DNA of 45,675 nt, from contig JAJXZI010000095.1 of the NCBI GenBank assembly GCA_021780115.1, positions 1 through 45,675 of the forward strand. The letters run 5' to 3'. The position numbers and the translations under genes were made by a program. Below, piece by piece: positions 1 to 8,538 of the stretch; the stretch's first letter is position 1; each line of letters starts with the position of its first letter. The DNA is from a bacterium. Its GTDB lineage: Bacteria > Verrucomicrobiota > Verrucomicrobiia > Limisphaerales > JAJXZI01. The notes under the pieces are model-generated. The model was not told where the DNA came from, made no database searches, and was given only the letters and a program-made list of their open reading frames with translations.

Positions 1-6
1 ACCGGT

Positions 7-30
7 AGGGCGACGCTCCTGCGAAGCCCT
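7..30. repeat. Small imperfect hairpin, REP-like
   Basis: The stretch folds symmetrically: AGGGC (7-11) pairs with GCCCT (26-30), a 2-nt internal loop follows on each side, CGC (14-16) pairs with GCG (21-23), and TCCT forms the loop. There is no T-run, so it does not look like a terminator. It may be an intergenic repeat element, but only one copy is visible in the window. Confidence 0.35.
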
Positions 31-143
31 GAGTGAAAAGCCCGCCGAACCAAGCGGTTCGGACAAAGCAATGGGGACAAGCGAATCGCCTTGAGCCTCT
101 ACCCGGAGTTTTTCGCCTTCCTCTGTCTCCATTCCGCTGTCCT

Positions 144-239
144 CCTGATACGTGTTTCACAGTTATGCATCAGATCGGGCGGAGCGATTGGGTTGGGTTG
201 CTTCCCTCGCTGATGCATGACTCCGAAACACGTATCAGG
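144..239. repeat. 30-bp inverted repeat with 36-bp spacer
   Basis: Arms at 144-173 and 210-239 are reverse complements at 27 of 30 positions. The outer 15 bases (CCTGATACGTGTTTC) and the inner 9 (ATGCATCAG) are perfect; the three mismatches sit in the 6 bases between them. The 36-bp centre has no coding sense I can see. The whole 96-bp unit lies downstream of the DMT exporter gene. It could be a MITE or REP-type element, or a large cruciform. Confidence 0.7.
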
Positions 240-340
240 GCTGGGGTGAGGGAGAACGCGGCCTCGCGACGGCATCGTGCCGGTTCAGGAGGCGGGGGTT
301 GTGCTCCCGCGCCCGCTGTCCGAGTGCCCGTTGCCGCGGG

Positions 341-1363
341 TCACTCCGGCGGCAGCCAGCGCCCGCCGAACAGGCGTTGCCAGTTGGTTTGTCCCAGCAG
401 GACGCCGCCGACGATCAGCACCATGGCCAGCCAGAAGGTGGGCGTGACGGGTTCCTGGAGCCACGAGCGCGCCCAGAGCATCGTGCTGAGCGGAATCAAG
501 TTGTTGAACAGGTACACCTCGCTCGTCTTCCAATGCCGCAGGGCGTTCGTCCACAGACCGAAGGCGATGACGCCTCCGGCCACGACGCAGTAGCCTTGGA
601 TCAGGACCAGCCCCGGACTCCAGGCCACGCCGCGCGCCGTGACTTCGACCAGCGCCAGCGGCGCCAGCAACACCCCGGCCCGCCACATCGTGTGCGCCGT
701 GATCTCCACGCCGGACAGGCTGCCGCCCAGCGCCCGGCACTGGCGGCCATAGTGGGTCCAGAGGAAGCTGGCGGCCAAGCCAAGGAATTCGCCGACGGCA
801 CCGCTGTTCGCGCCGGACGCCTTGAGCGCCGGCCAGAACAACACGACGACCCCCACCAAGGCCAGCGCGGCGGCGCCGTAGCGCTTCAGCGCCTCGCGGG
901 CGCTGGGTACCGCGCGCTCTTCCAGCAGCAACGCCCAGATGGGGGACGCGCCCAGGTAGAGCGCGACATGGGAGACGGCTGTGAAGCGGAGCGCCCAGTT
1001 GAAGACGGTGATGTACATCGCCAGGCTCAGCGCGCCGCGCCGCCAGAGCCGGCGGTTCAGTTCGGAGGAGAGCGGCGCCGCCGCGCCCAGCCAGTCCGTC
1101 CCGCGCAGCACCGCCAGCAGAAGCAGGCCGGCGCAGAGGAAGCGCGTGGCCCCGACGAAGATCGGCGGCCAGAACGCCACGAGCACCTTGACGCTGGTGT
1201 TGTTGCCGCCCCACAGGAACACGGCCAGGAGGAGGCTGCCGGCGATGGCTTGCTTGGATGGGCGCGCGAACACCGGGGGAGCAAAACAACCACCCCGCGC
1301 GGATGCAAACGGAAATTGGTTTGACCCGCCCGCGCCGCGATTTAAGTTGCCGGCATGGAACAC
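341..1363 (-). CDS. EamA/DMT-family transporter (10-TM exporter)
   Basis: This is a polytopic inner-membrane protein of the drug/metabolite transporter superfamily. After about 35 hydrophilic residues it shows the typical opening segment LLLAVFLWGGNNTSVKVL and then about ten hydrophobic helices in two EamA halves, ending LIVGGVLLGQTNW. Members usually export metabolites or amino acids; the substrate cannot be read here. The frame opens with GTG at 1363, which overlaps the start of the divergent rhodanese gene. An in-frame GTG at 1273, just before FARPSKQAIAG, gives a length (310 aa) closer to the family norm and is my preferred start. Neither start has a clear Shine-Dalgarno. The inverted repeat at 144-239 lies about 100 bp past the stop codon. 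Confidence 0.85.
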   Translation of the reverse strand: MFHAGNLNRGAGGSNQFPFASARGGCFAPPVFARPSKQAIAGSLLLAVFLWGGNNTSVKVLVAFWPPIFVGATRFLCAGLLLLAVLRGTDWLGAAAPLSSELNRRLWRRGALSLAMYITVFNWALRFTAVSHVALYLGASPIWALLLEERAVPSAREALKRYGAAALALVGVVVLFWPALKASGANSGAVGEFLGLAASFLWTHYGRQCRALGGSLSGVEITAHTMWRAGVLLAPLALVEVTARGVAWSPGLVLIQGYCVVAGGVIAFGLWTNALRHWKTSEVYLFNNLIPLSTMLWARSWLQEPVTPTFWLAMVLIVGGVLLGQTNWQRLFGGRWLPPE

Positions 1364-1729
1364 TCACCCGGCTTCTTGAAAGTGGTCAACGAGGCGCGCC
1401 CGCGCGTCAGCGAGATTACGACCGATCAGGCCCGCGAGCGCCTGGCGAAGAATCCGCGGGCCGTCCTCCTGGACGTGCGGGAGGACCATGAATGGCAGAA
1501 TGGCCACGCCGCCGAGGCCGTCCACTTGGGCCGGGGAATCCTGGAACGCGACTTGGAGAAGCTGTATCCCGACCCCGACACGGAGATCATCATGTATTGC
1601 GGCGGCGGCTACCGGTCGGCGCTGACCTGCGCGGCGGCCAAGAAGCTCGGCTACCGCAACACGCATTCCCTGATCGGCGGCTACAAGGCGCTGGTGGCGG
1701 CCGGTTGGCCGATGAAAGCCGGCGACTGA
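1355..1729 (+). CDS. Single-domain rhodanese-like protein
   Basis: A 124-aa protein with one rhodanese domain. It has the LLDVREDHEW segment (residues 38-47) and the active-site loop CGGGYRS with Cys82 and Arg87. The domain carries sulfane sulfur as a cysteine persulfide; stand-alone cytoplasmic members act in sulfur relay or detoxification. There is no signal peptide. It is divergent from the DMT exporter gene and converges on the epimerase gene with only 12 bp between them. A TTGACC box (1321-1326) lies upstream but no good -10 follows at normal spacing. The biological acceptor is unknown. Confidence 0.9.
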   Translation: MEHSPGFLKVVNEARPRVSEITTDQARERLAKNPRAVLLDVREDHEWQNGHAAEAVHLGRGILERDLEKLYPDPDTEIIMYCGGGYRSALTCAAAKKLGYRNTHSLIGGYKALVAAGWPMKAGD

Positions 1730-1741
1730 ACGCGCGGCGCC

Positions 1742-2770
1742 TCAGCCGGCGCTCCGGCGGTACCAGCCAAACGCCGACGCCAAGCCCTCTGGCAGCCCGT
1801 CGGTGGGGGTGTAACCGAGCAACCGCCGGGCTTTCGCGATGTCCGCGCAGGAATGGCGGATGTCGCCCGAACGGAATTCCCGATACACCGGCTTTTGCCC
1901 CGCCAATTCTGGCTGCTGCCCCCGGACCAAGTCCGACACGATCCGGAACAACTCATTCAGCGTGGTCGCCTTCCCCAGGGCCACGTTATACACCTGATTG
2001 GCCGCTTCGGGGCGGGCGGTCGTGGCCGCCAGCAGGTTCGCCTGCACAACGTTGCTGATGAAACAGAAATCGCGCGTCGTCTCGCCGTCCCCGTTGATGA
2101 ACACCGGCTCGCGGCGCAACAGGGAGGCAATCCACTTGGGAATCACCGCCGCGTAGGCGCCTTCGGGATCCTGGCGCGGTCCGAAGACGTTGAAGTAACG
2201 CAGGCCGACCGAGGCGAAGCCGTAGGCCCGCGCAAAGGTGTCCGCATAGACCTCGTTCACCCGCTTCGTGGCGGCGTAGGGCGAGAGCAGATGGCCGATC
2301 CGCTCCTCGATCTTGGGCATCTCCGGGTCGTCGCCATAGACGGCGCTGCTGGAGGCATAAACGAAGCGTTTCACGCCGGCGTCGCGCGCCGCCACGAGCA
2401 GATTCAGGAAGCCCGTCACGTTGCTGGCGTGGAAACCGAGCGGGTCGCCGAGCGAGCGGGGCACTGACCCCAGCGCCGCTTGATGCAGGACGTAATCGGC
2501 TCCGCGGCAGGCCGCGCGGCACGCCGCCGCGTCACCAATGTCGGCCTCAATCATCTGGAACCGGCGCCAGGCTTCGGGCCCGGCCAGCGCCCGCACCTCG
2601 TCCAGGTTCCCGCGCTTGCCGGCGCAGAAGTTGTCCAGGCCGACGACGCGCTGGCCCAGGGCCAGCAGGACCTCCAGCAGGTTGGAGCCGATGAAGCCCG
2701 CCACGCCCGTCACCAGCCAGGTCTTGGGCGACGCGGCCAATTCGCTGCGGATTTGTTCGTATGGAGACAT
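1742..2770 (-). CDS. NAD-dependent UDP-hexose 4-epimerase, WbpP-like
   Basis: A 342-aa extended short-chain dehydrogenase/reductase. The NAD-binding motif TGVAGFIGS is at residues 21-29, the catalytic Tyr165xxxLys169 is in SPYAATKR, and the Ser triad is in [10 protein letters not shown]. The segment [13 protein letters not shown] is characteristic of the UDP-GlcNAc/GalNAc 4-epimerase (WbpP/TviC) branch rather than plain GalE, so the likely job is supplying UDP-GalNAc-type sugars for surface polysaccharide. ATG at 2770 is chosen because the fold begins there; a longer upstream frame adds about 70 arginine- and proline-rich residues with no family similarity. It follows the permease run on the same strand after a 443-bp gap. 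Confidence 0.9.
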   Translation of the reverse strand: MSPYEQIRSELAASPKTWLVTGVAGFIGSNLLEVLLALGQRVVGLDNFCAGKRGNLDEVRALAGPEAWRRFQMIEADIGDAAACRAACRGADYVLHQAALGSVPRSLGDPLGFHASNVTGFLNLLVAARDAGVKRFVYASSSAVYGDDPEMPKIEERIGHLLSPYAATKRVNEVYADTFARAYGFASVGLRYFNVFGPRQDPEGAYAAVIPKWIASLLRREPVFINGDGETTRDFCFISNVVQANLLAATTARPEAANQVYNVALGKATTLNELFRIVSDLVRGQQPELAGQKPVYREFRSGDIRHSCADIAKARRLLGYTPTDGLPEGLASAFGWYRRSAG

Positions 2771-3213
2771 CGTTCCCGTCTGCGGCCAGGCGACTCCCGG
2801 ACTTCGGCCACGCCATCGGCCGGGGGACACGCGGATCGGGCCGCGACCCCGTCCAGCCGGCCCAAAGCCGCCCGCCAACGGGCCGGCAACATGCCCCAAG
2901 GTCCCGACGGGCAAAAGAAGTTTCTGCCGGCGCGTCCCCGCCGTTTTCCCGGCGGCGCGTGACGGGCCGGCACCGCGCCGGTCCAATGGCGCGTGAACTC
3001 ACGGCTGCGCCGACGGGCAGGACTTTCCCTGACGGAGCTTTTGTGCGTGATGGCGATCCTTTCGATCTTGGCGGCGCTATATCTGGGAGTCATCGCGAAG
3101 GCGTACGCCAAGATTCGGGCCTTTCTCCACGCGCTCGGCGGATAGCCGCGCGCTGGCGGCCGACTGAAGCCAACACAGTCCGCGTCCGGGCCTTGCGAAC
3201 GGAGCGCGCCGGT
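2771..3213. other. 443-bp spacer between epimerase and permease genes
   Basis: No gene of normal size is convincing on either strand. Open frames here are Arg/Pro/Gly-rich and look non-coding. The only coding candidate is a 31-32 residue membrane peptide on the plus strand at 3047-3145. No terminator-like T-run hairpin was seen. Confidence 0.5.
3047..3145 (+). CDS. Candidate small membrane protein (31-32 aa)
   Basis: A GTG at 3047 followed directly by ATG at 3050 opens a frame that ends with TAG at 3143-3145. From the ATG the peptide has a hydrophobic start (MAILSILAALYLGVIAKAY) and then a short basic amphipathic tail ending HALGG. A GGAG at 3034-3037 sits 9 nt before the GTG, a good Shine-Dalgarno in a window where these are rare. 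The peptide is divergent from the epimerase gene and opposite to the permease run. One membrane helix is likely; the function is unknown. A chance frame cannot be excluded at this length. Confidence 0.4.
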   Translation: MMAILSILAALYLGVIAKAYAKIRAFLHALGG

Positions 3214-4884
3214 TCAGCGCCGTTTCCAAAACCGCCAGCCGCCGCCCCCGGCTCCGGGCTGAAACCGCCGCGCGGCCTCCGTCCGAAATTCCTTGGAGAG
3301 TCCTCCAAGCGCCCGGCCAAAGTGAATCAGGTCGTTGCCGAGATTCAAGCTGAGCCACCAGACCAACAGCACGTCGAAGCCGGGCCCTTCCGGCCCGCGC
3401 CACAATTCGAGCGCGCCGGCCGTGCTCACCGTGACGAGGAAGATCACCCACGGCAGCGCCAGCGCCCAGAACATGGTCAAGCTCCACGCCCGGGTGTAGG
3501 TCGCGGCGCGCAGACCGCACCACATCCCCAGCCAGATCAGAGTAAAGGCATCGGCCGCCAGTACGATCATGCCGGCCATGAACATCAGCGTCAGACGGTC
3601 GGCGTCCTGGGGCTCCAGCGACGAATTCTGCCGCGCGGCGAGGAGGAGAAAGCCGTCGCTCACCAGCACCGCGAGGAACGGCCCCGCGAATTGCCGGCGC
3701 AAGGCCGTCCATTGGCCCTGCACGATTTCGCGCGTGCTCAGCGGCGTGGAGAGCAGCAGTTCCAGCGCGCCGCTGCGTCGATCCTCCGCCAAGCGCCGGC
3801 AGGCCTCGCCCGCCAGGTGGTATTTCAGAACGCCGTGCAAGAGCAGGACGAACGTGATGTCCACCGGCGCCGCCAGCCAGTCGCCGCGCACCCGCCAGTA
3901 ACCGGCGATCCAACCCAGCGCCACGAAGAGCAGGAACAACCACGGCGCCGCCCGGGAAAAGCGGTTCCGCCCGCACAGCCAGGTGATGGGGTTGATTTCC
4001 AGGAGCCGTTCGCGGAGCCGCCGTTTTTCGATGGCATTGCCGTAACACCATTGTTGCCAGCGCGCCCGCCCGCCCCCCGGCTTGGCCGCCGCGAGCGCCC
4101 GCTCGGACCAGGTCCGCGGCAGGATGCCGCAGGCCAGACCGAGGAACAGCCAGACCTCGCCGTGGACCGTCAGCAGCGACCACCAGTAATCCGCGGCCGC
4201 GCCCGGACTTCCGGCCAACTGGAGCGCCTTCCCGAAGGCGAAGCCCGGACTCGGCAGATACAGAAACCAGGCCCACTGGCGCCGCCACGGCCACGTCGCG
4301 CTCTCTTCCAGGATCGCTCCGAGCAGCGGCAGAATGCCGGCGATGAGCAGGATCAACGCGGCGGTGCCGGTCCCCGCCTTGCGTTCGTCGCGCGACACCG
4401 CCGAGACCAACATCCCGGCGGCCAGCGAGAACAGCAGCGTGTTCAGGAGCGCCCCGCCGACCAACGCGACGGCGCGGGGATTCACCCCGCCCAGCAACAG
4501 CGGCAAGGCGATCACCGGCAGGATCGTCAGCAACGAGTAAAGCGCGCCGAGCGACGTCGCCGCGAGCTTGCCCAGCACCACGTCGTAACCGCGCAGGTCG
4601 GTCAGGAAGAGCAACCCCAGGGTGCCGTCGCGCTTCTCTGCGCTGAGGCAATCGGCGGTGGCGCCCATCCCGGCCGTCAGGCAAAAGACGAATCCCAACG
4701 AAGCCAGCACGCAGAAGATCCCGAGGCCGGACGGCCGCGCGCCGGCCCCGGCCGACGGCAAGGTCAGCAGCATCCAGCCGGAGATCAGAATGGCCGCCAG
4801 CGCCACGCCGAACCGCACCCAGTAGGTGCCCCGGCGCCGCGCCGCCACGCGCAGTTCGCGTCCGACGATGGGGAGGAAGGTCAT
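3214..4884 (-). CDS. ABC-2 type permease, double-length (paralogue 1)
   Basis: A 556-aa polytopic permease for the ATPase encoded upstream. It starts MTFLPIVGRELRVAARRR, an amphipathic N-terminus shared by all four paralogues. It carries the ABC-2 motif twice: AEKRDGTLGLLFLTDLRG near residue 83, and AEDRRSGALELLLSTPLS near 380. It therefore looks like two permease halves fused in one chain, each with about six hydrophobic segments. ABC-2 permeases usually export lipids, polysaccharides or drugs; no substrate is evident. It is last in the permease run, after a 114-bp spacer rich in heptamer repeats. No Shine-Dalgarno precedes the ATG. Confidence 0.85.
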   Translation of the reverse strand: MTFLPIVGRELRVAARRRGTYWVRFGVALAAILISGWMLLTLPSAGAGARPSGLGIFCVLASLGFVFCLTAGMGATADCLSAEKRDGTLGLLFLTDLRGYDVVLGKLAATSLGALYSLLTILPVIALPLLLGGVNPRAVALVGGALLNTLLFSLAAGMLVSAVSRDERKAGTGTAALILLIAGILPLLGAILEESATWPWRRQWAWFLYLPSPGFAFGKALQLAGSPGAAADYWWSLLTVHGEVWLFLGLACGILPRTWSERALAAAKPGGGRARWQQWCYGNAIEKRRLRERLLEINPITWLCGRNRFSRAAPWLFLLFVALGWIAGYWRVRGDWLAAPVDITFVLLLHGVLKYHLAGEACRRLAEDRRSGALELLLSTPLSTREIVQGQWTALRRQFAGPFLAVLVSDGFLLLAARQNSSLEPQDADRLTLMFMAGMIVLAADAFTLIWLGMWCGLRAATYTRAWSLTMFWALALPWVIFLVTVSTAGALELWRGPEGPGFDVLLVWWLSLNLGNDLIHFGRALGGLSKEFRTEAARRFQPGAGGGGWRFWKRR

Positions 4885-4930
4885 CCGAATTTACGATTTA
4901 CGATTGGCGATTGGCGATTTTCCCCGGCAC
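4885..4930. repeat. Degenerate heptamer repeat (CGATTTA/CGATTGG)
   Basis: Immediately upstream of permease 1 the plus strand reads as successive 7-mers: GAATTTA, CGATTTA, CGATTGG, CGATTGG, CGATTTT. The same 7-nt period, with different words, appears in other spacers of this window (6725-6850, 8456-8538, 36911-36996). Confidence 0.6.
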
Positions 4931-4998
4931 AGATTCCACGTTGGTCGCCCTCGAATTGCGAGCGGCCAGACAAGGGGTCGGGATTGGCGGTCATGGCG

Positions 4999-6717
4999 TC
5001 AAACTGGTGAGGCGATCACTGGTGGGGGGCCGGCGGGGCGCGGCCTGGGCGGCGGCGGCGGTACGCGGACGGGCGTCACCGAGCGCGCCGCCAACTCGCG
5101 GAACTGGGTGTGCAACTTGCGCCGCGCCCAGAGCGCGAGGCCCGCGTCCTTCGCCCAGGTCAGCAGGCCGGTTACCACGACACTCACTAAAGGAAACCAA
5201 GACACCCACGCCGCGGACGTGCCGCCGCCGAAGGCCAGCACGCCCCGAAACGCCAGCGCCGCCATCAGGATCCCGGAGACAAAGCTCAGCGCGAACCAGG
5301 GGATGATCTGCACGAACACGAACGTCTTCAGCGTGGCGAAGTTCGCGTTGCGCGAAGTCAAGCCCATCCACATGCCGACCCAGCCCAGCGCGATCAGGTC
5401 GGCGAGGGTCGTCACGGCTCCGACGGCCCCGAAGCCGATTTTTCCCGCGAAGCTGATCACCGGGCCGGCGCCCGCCGGCCCCAGTGTGAACATCGTTTCC
5501 GTGCGCAACACGCCCACGACCACCTGCAAGGCCAGCACCAGGAGGATCGGCAGACTGAAGAGCCGTCGCAGGGCCCGCCATTGGCCGGCGAGGATTTCCT
5601 GCACCGACAACGGCGAGGCGAGCAGCAGTTCCAGCGCGCGGTTGCGCCGGGCCTCGACGAAGAACCGCGAGGCCTGCGAGGCCATCCAGAGTTGCAGCAG
5701 CAAGCCGATCAGCCCCATGAGTCCGACGGCCAGCAAGAGCAGGGCTTGGTTGGCCGACTCCGACCACAGGAGCCACGCCAGCAGGCCGAGAACCCCCAGC
5801 AGCAAGACACGCATCGCGACGCCTTGCCAGCGTTCGCGGGAGACGAGCCAGAGGACCGGATTCTGATCGAGCAAGCGCCGACGCCGCGCGGCGCGGCCTT
5901 GTGCGCCGCCGTAGCGCCAGCGGTATCGCCAGCGGCCTTTCGCCGTCGCGGCTTCGGCCTTCTGTTGCCAGGCATGAGGAGTCCAAAGGCTCGCCAGCGC
6001 GAGGAAAACCCAGCCGAGGGCGTGCGTTACGGCCAAGCTCGCCCAGAACGGGCCGGACCGGAGGCCGCCGGCGGCGTAGCAGTTGAATCCGGGACTGGCG
6101 TAGCTCAGTGCCGGGGCGAAGCCGCCGCCCCGATGGGCGCTGCGCCAACCGTCGGCCAGCGGCAGCAGGCCAACGAACAGAACCAGCACCAGGATCGTGC
6201 CGGCGATGGCCTTGTGCGCGTCGCGGCTGACCGAAGAGACGAACAGGCCGGCGGCGAGCGAGAAAAACAAGCCGTTGGCCAGCGCCAGCACCCGCGCCCA
6301 AAACTCGCCGCCGGACACGCCGCCCATCAGCAAGGCCAGGGCCAGGACCGGGAAGGTGGCCAGCAACGCGTAAAGCGTCCGCACCGACGTGGCCAGCAGT
6401 TTGCCCAGCACCACGTCGTAGCCGCGCAGGTCGGTCAGGAACAGCAGGCCCAGAGTGCCTTCGCGTTTCTCTTCGCTCAGACAGTCGGAGGTGAAGAAAA
6501 TGCCGGCGCTCACGGCCGCCGCGAAACTCATCCAGGTCAGCGTGGTGAACAACGCGGCGCCGAGGCTGAACGGCATCCGGCCGGCCAGGGCGTTGAGGAC
6601 CAGGAAATGCGCGGCGACGACCACGGTGGCCAGCGCGGCGGCGATCCGCAGCCAGAAGCTGCTCCGTTGCCGCGCCGCCACGCGCAGTTCCCGCTCGACG
6701 ATGGGCAGAAAGGTCAT
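4999..6717 (-). CDS. ABC-2 type permease, double-length (paralogue 2)
   Basis: A 572-aa paralogue of the neighbouring permeases, closest to paralogue 1: both start MTFLPIV and share SEEKREGTLGLLFLTDLRGYDVVLGKL nearly word for word, given here in pieces SEEKREGTLGLLFLT and DLRGYDVVLGK. The second ABC-2 motif (ARRNRALELLLASPLSVQEIL) lies in the C-terminal half, so the protein again resembles two fused transmembrane halves. The tail is Pro/Arg-rich ([14 protein letters not shown]). It is probably co-transcribed with the ATPase gene, and a homodimer or a heterodimer with paralogue 1 is possible. No Shine-Dalgarno is visible before the ATG. Confidence 0.85.
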   Translation of the reverse strand: MTFLPIVERELRVAARQRSSFWLRIAAALATVVVAAHFLVLNALAGRMPFSLGAALFTTLTWMSFAAAVSAGIFFTSDCLSEEKREGTLGLLFLTDLRGYDVVLGKLLATSVRTLYALLATFPVLALALLMGGVSGGEFWARVLALANGLFFSLAAGLFVSSVSRDAHKAIAGTILVLVLFVGLLPLADGWRSAHRGGGFAPALSYASPGFNCYAAGGLRSGPFWASLAVTHALGWVFLALASLWTPHAWQQKAEAATAKGRWRYRWRYGGAQGRAARRRRLLDQNPVLWLVSRERWQGVAMRVLLLGVLGLLAWLLWSESANQALLLLAVGLMGLIGLLLQLWMASQASRFFVEARRNRALELLLASPLSVQEILAGQWRALRRLFSLPILLVLALQVVVGVLRTETMFTLGPAGAGPVISFAGKIGFGAVGAVTTLADLIALGWVGMWMGLTSRNANFATLKTFVFVQIIPWFALSFVSGILMAALAFRGVLAFGGGTSAAWVSWFPLVSVVVTGLLTWAKDAGLALWARRKLHTQFRELAARSVTPVRVPPPPPRPRPAGPPPVIASPV

Positions 6718-6724
6718 GCCGGCA

Positions 6725-6850
6725 AATCCGAACGCCGAAAGCCGATGGAAGTTCCGAACTCCGAACTCCGAACTCCGCGGCGCCGAAGTCCGTTTTCGCG
6801 TTTCGGATTTCGCGCATCCTTCGGCTTTCGGCTTTTGGCCTTCGGAGTTT
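6725..6850. repeat. Heptamer-periodic intergenic spacer
   Basis: The spacer between permeases 2 and 3 contains three tandem CGAACTC 7-mers (near 6755-6778). After them comes a run such as CCTTCGG, CTTTCGG, CTTTTGG, CCTTCGG, AGTTTTC (near 6820-6850). The words differ but the 7-nt period continues across most of the spacer. This resembles the short tandem heptanucleotide repeats known from cyanobacterial intergenic DNA. Confidence 0.65.
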
Positions 6851-8455
6851 TCATCGCACGTCCATCGGGAAATCGCGCTGGCGCAAAACGGTTTGCAGCC
6901 GCCGCCAATACAGCAGCGCGACGGCGACCTGGCACGCCGCCGCCAGCAACCAGATCCCCGGTCCCATTTCCCACGGCGCCCACGGCGCCAACCGCAACGC
7001 CCCCAAGTCCAGGAAGTCCAGGAAGGGGAGCACCGCCGGGAGCGAGTTGGGCAGCAATAGCCCGACCAACACCGTCCACGCCAACGCGCCGATCAGGCTG
7101 CGCTCCCGCAGGGAGAAATACAAGCCGACGACCGGGATCGTCGTCAGCGTCGTGGCCGCGAACACGATCCGCGGCCAGTCGGCGGGATTGCCGAAGGTGG
7201 CCGCGATGTAAATCCACATCGCCAGCAACAGTGCGGTGGCGGGGAGGAATTGCTCCCACAGCCCGCGCAACCGGCCCAGCGCGATGCGGCGCACGCCCAG
7301 CGGCGACACCAGCAGCAGTTCCATTACGCCCAGCTCGCGTTCCCGCCGGAAGCTGCCCGCGGCGGCCACGGCCAGACTGAGCGCCAGCAAGCCGGCCATG
7401 GAACTTTGGATGCCGGTGCTGAAGCGGCGGTAGGGACTGGCGTCCTGCAGCATGGCCAGGTAGAAGGTGAGGATGACGGCCAGCCACGCGGCGATGGCGG
7501 TGCGGCCGGTCCACTGGCGCTGTTCGAGCCAGCCGATGGGGTTGCTCTCCAGTTTGCGGCGAATCCAGCGCTCGAAAAACGCCCGCCAGATGAACGGCGT
7601 GCAGAACACCCGTTGGAACCAAATCCAGGCCGCGGACGGCGGCTTGTCCTGCCAGACGCGCCGGATGATTCGTCCCGCCACCACCAGCGTCAGGAGCAAG
7701 GCCAGCGCCGAGACCAATCCGACCTGGCCGGTGATCCTGAGCAGCGCGGGCGAACTGAAACCGCGTGTCCCCGGGGCGGGGAGGCGGGTGAAGTATGACC
7801 AGTCGAGCGCAAGCTGGGTATCCAGCCACAAGCCGAGCACCAGCTTGTACATCCAATGCGTTCCCCAGATGCTGGGGAGCGTGCCAAACAGGCCGAGGCC
7901 GGTCAGGTAGCCGAAAGCCAGGAAGGACAGCAGCGCGAGGCACGCGGACACGCCGAGGGCCTGGGCGCGCGTTTTGCAGAGCGCCGACGCCAGCAACCCG
8001 GCCGCCAGCGCCCAGCAAACCGCGGAGAAGTTCACGATCACGGCGGTGAGCGCCGTCACCCAGCTCACGCCGCCGAGCAGCAGCGGCACCGCCAGCACCG
8101 GCCACACCGCCAACCAGAACGCCAGCGCGCGGAGACCGTGGACCAGTCCCTTGGCGAGGACGATGTCCAGCGGGCGGAGCGGCGTGAGGAAGAGCAGGCC
8201 CAGCGTGTTTTCGCGGCGCTCGCGGCTGATGCAGTCGGCGGTGACCAGCGGCACCAGGATCCAGATCGAAAAGAAGAGCGCCTCGTGCAACCGGGTGAAA
8301 AGCAGATCGCCGGCGTTGGGCGCGAACGGGGTCGTCAGCCAGAAGAACGCGAGCAAGGCGAGCAGAATGACGACGCCCACCAGCCGCAGCGAAAACGTGA
8401 ACGGATTGCGCGCCTCCGAGCGCAGTTCGCGGACGATGACGGGGAGGGCGTTCAC
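6851..8455 (-). CDS. ABC-2 type permease, double-length (paralogue 3)
   Basis: A 534-aa polytopic protein starting MNALPVIVRELRSEARNP. With paralogue 4 it forms the second sub-pair: they share the opening and the segment ADCISRERRENTLGLLFLTPLRP, here split as ADCISRERRENTLGLL and FLTPLRP. A second ABC-2 motif (RERELGVMELLLVSPLGVRRI) sits in the C-terminal half. The start codon is GTG at 8455 with no Shine-Dalgarno. The family context is the membrane half of an exporter; the substrate is unknown. It is separated from paralogue 4 by an 83-bp heptamer-like spacer. Confidence 0.85.
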   Translation of the reverse strand: MNALPVIVRELRSEARNPFTFSLRLVGVVILLALLAFFWLTTPFAPNAGDLLFTRLHEALFFSIWILVPLVTADCISRERRENTLGLLFLTPLRPLDIVLAKGLVHGLRALAFWLAVWPVLAVPLLLGGVSWVTALTAVIVNFSAVCWALAAGLLASALCKTRAQALGVSACLALLSFLAFGYLTGLGLFGTLPSIWGTHWMYKLVLGLWLDTQLALDWSYFTRLPAPGTRGFSSPALLRITGQVGLVSALALLLTLVVAGRIIRRVWQDKPPSAAWIWFQRVFCTPFIWRAFFERWIRRKLESNPIGWLEQRQWTGRTAIAAWLAVILTFYLAMLQDASPYRRFSTGIQSSMAGLLALSLAVAAAGSFRRERELGVMELLLVSPLGVRRIALGRLRGLWEQFLPATALLLAMWIYIAATFGNPADWPRIVFAATTLTTIPVVGLYFSLRERSLIGALAWTVLVGLLLPNSLPAVLPFLDFLDLGALRLAPWAPWEMGPGIWLLAAACQVAVALLYWRRLQTVLRQRDFPMDVR

Positions 8456-8538
8456 GAGATTGGCGATTGGTTGTTACGTGATGGGTGGCGGGTCACACGC
8501 GGCGGGAAGGAGTCCCGTCACTGGCCACGCGTCACTCG
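8456..8538. repeat. Heptamer-periodic spacer
   Basis: The spacer reads as loose 7-mers, for example GGCGATT, GGTTGTT, ACGTGAT, GGGTGGC, GGGTCAC at the left end and TCACTGG, CCACGCG, TCACTCG, TCACCTT at the right. The GTGA/TCAC words of the two ends are partly complementary, so the transcript could also fold. Confidence 0.5.

Larger units (their letters stand above)
1..340. other. Intergenic stretch at the window edge
   Basis: I see no convincing gene here. Open frames that cross this stretch run antisense to the DMT exporter gene and look like GC-driven shadows. The stretch holds the hairpin at 7-30 and the inverted repeat at 144-239. Confidence 0.5.

Noticed and set aside
1742-2986. A 414-residue version of the epimerase starting at 2986
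   Set aside because: The extra 72 residues are Arg/Gly/Pro-rich and precede the NAD-binding fold; ATG at 2770 gives the usual length.
2761-5010. A 749-codon plus-strand reading frame across the permease 1 gene
   Set aside because: Its product is Arg/Gln/Pro-rich with no domain, and it runs antisense to a clear permease. High G+C removes stop codons from shadow frames.
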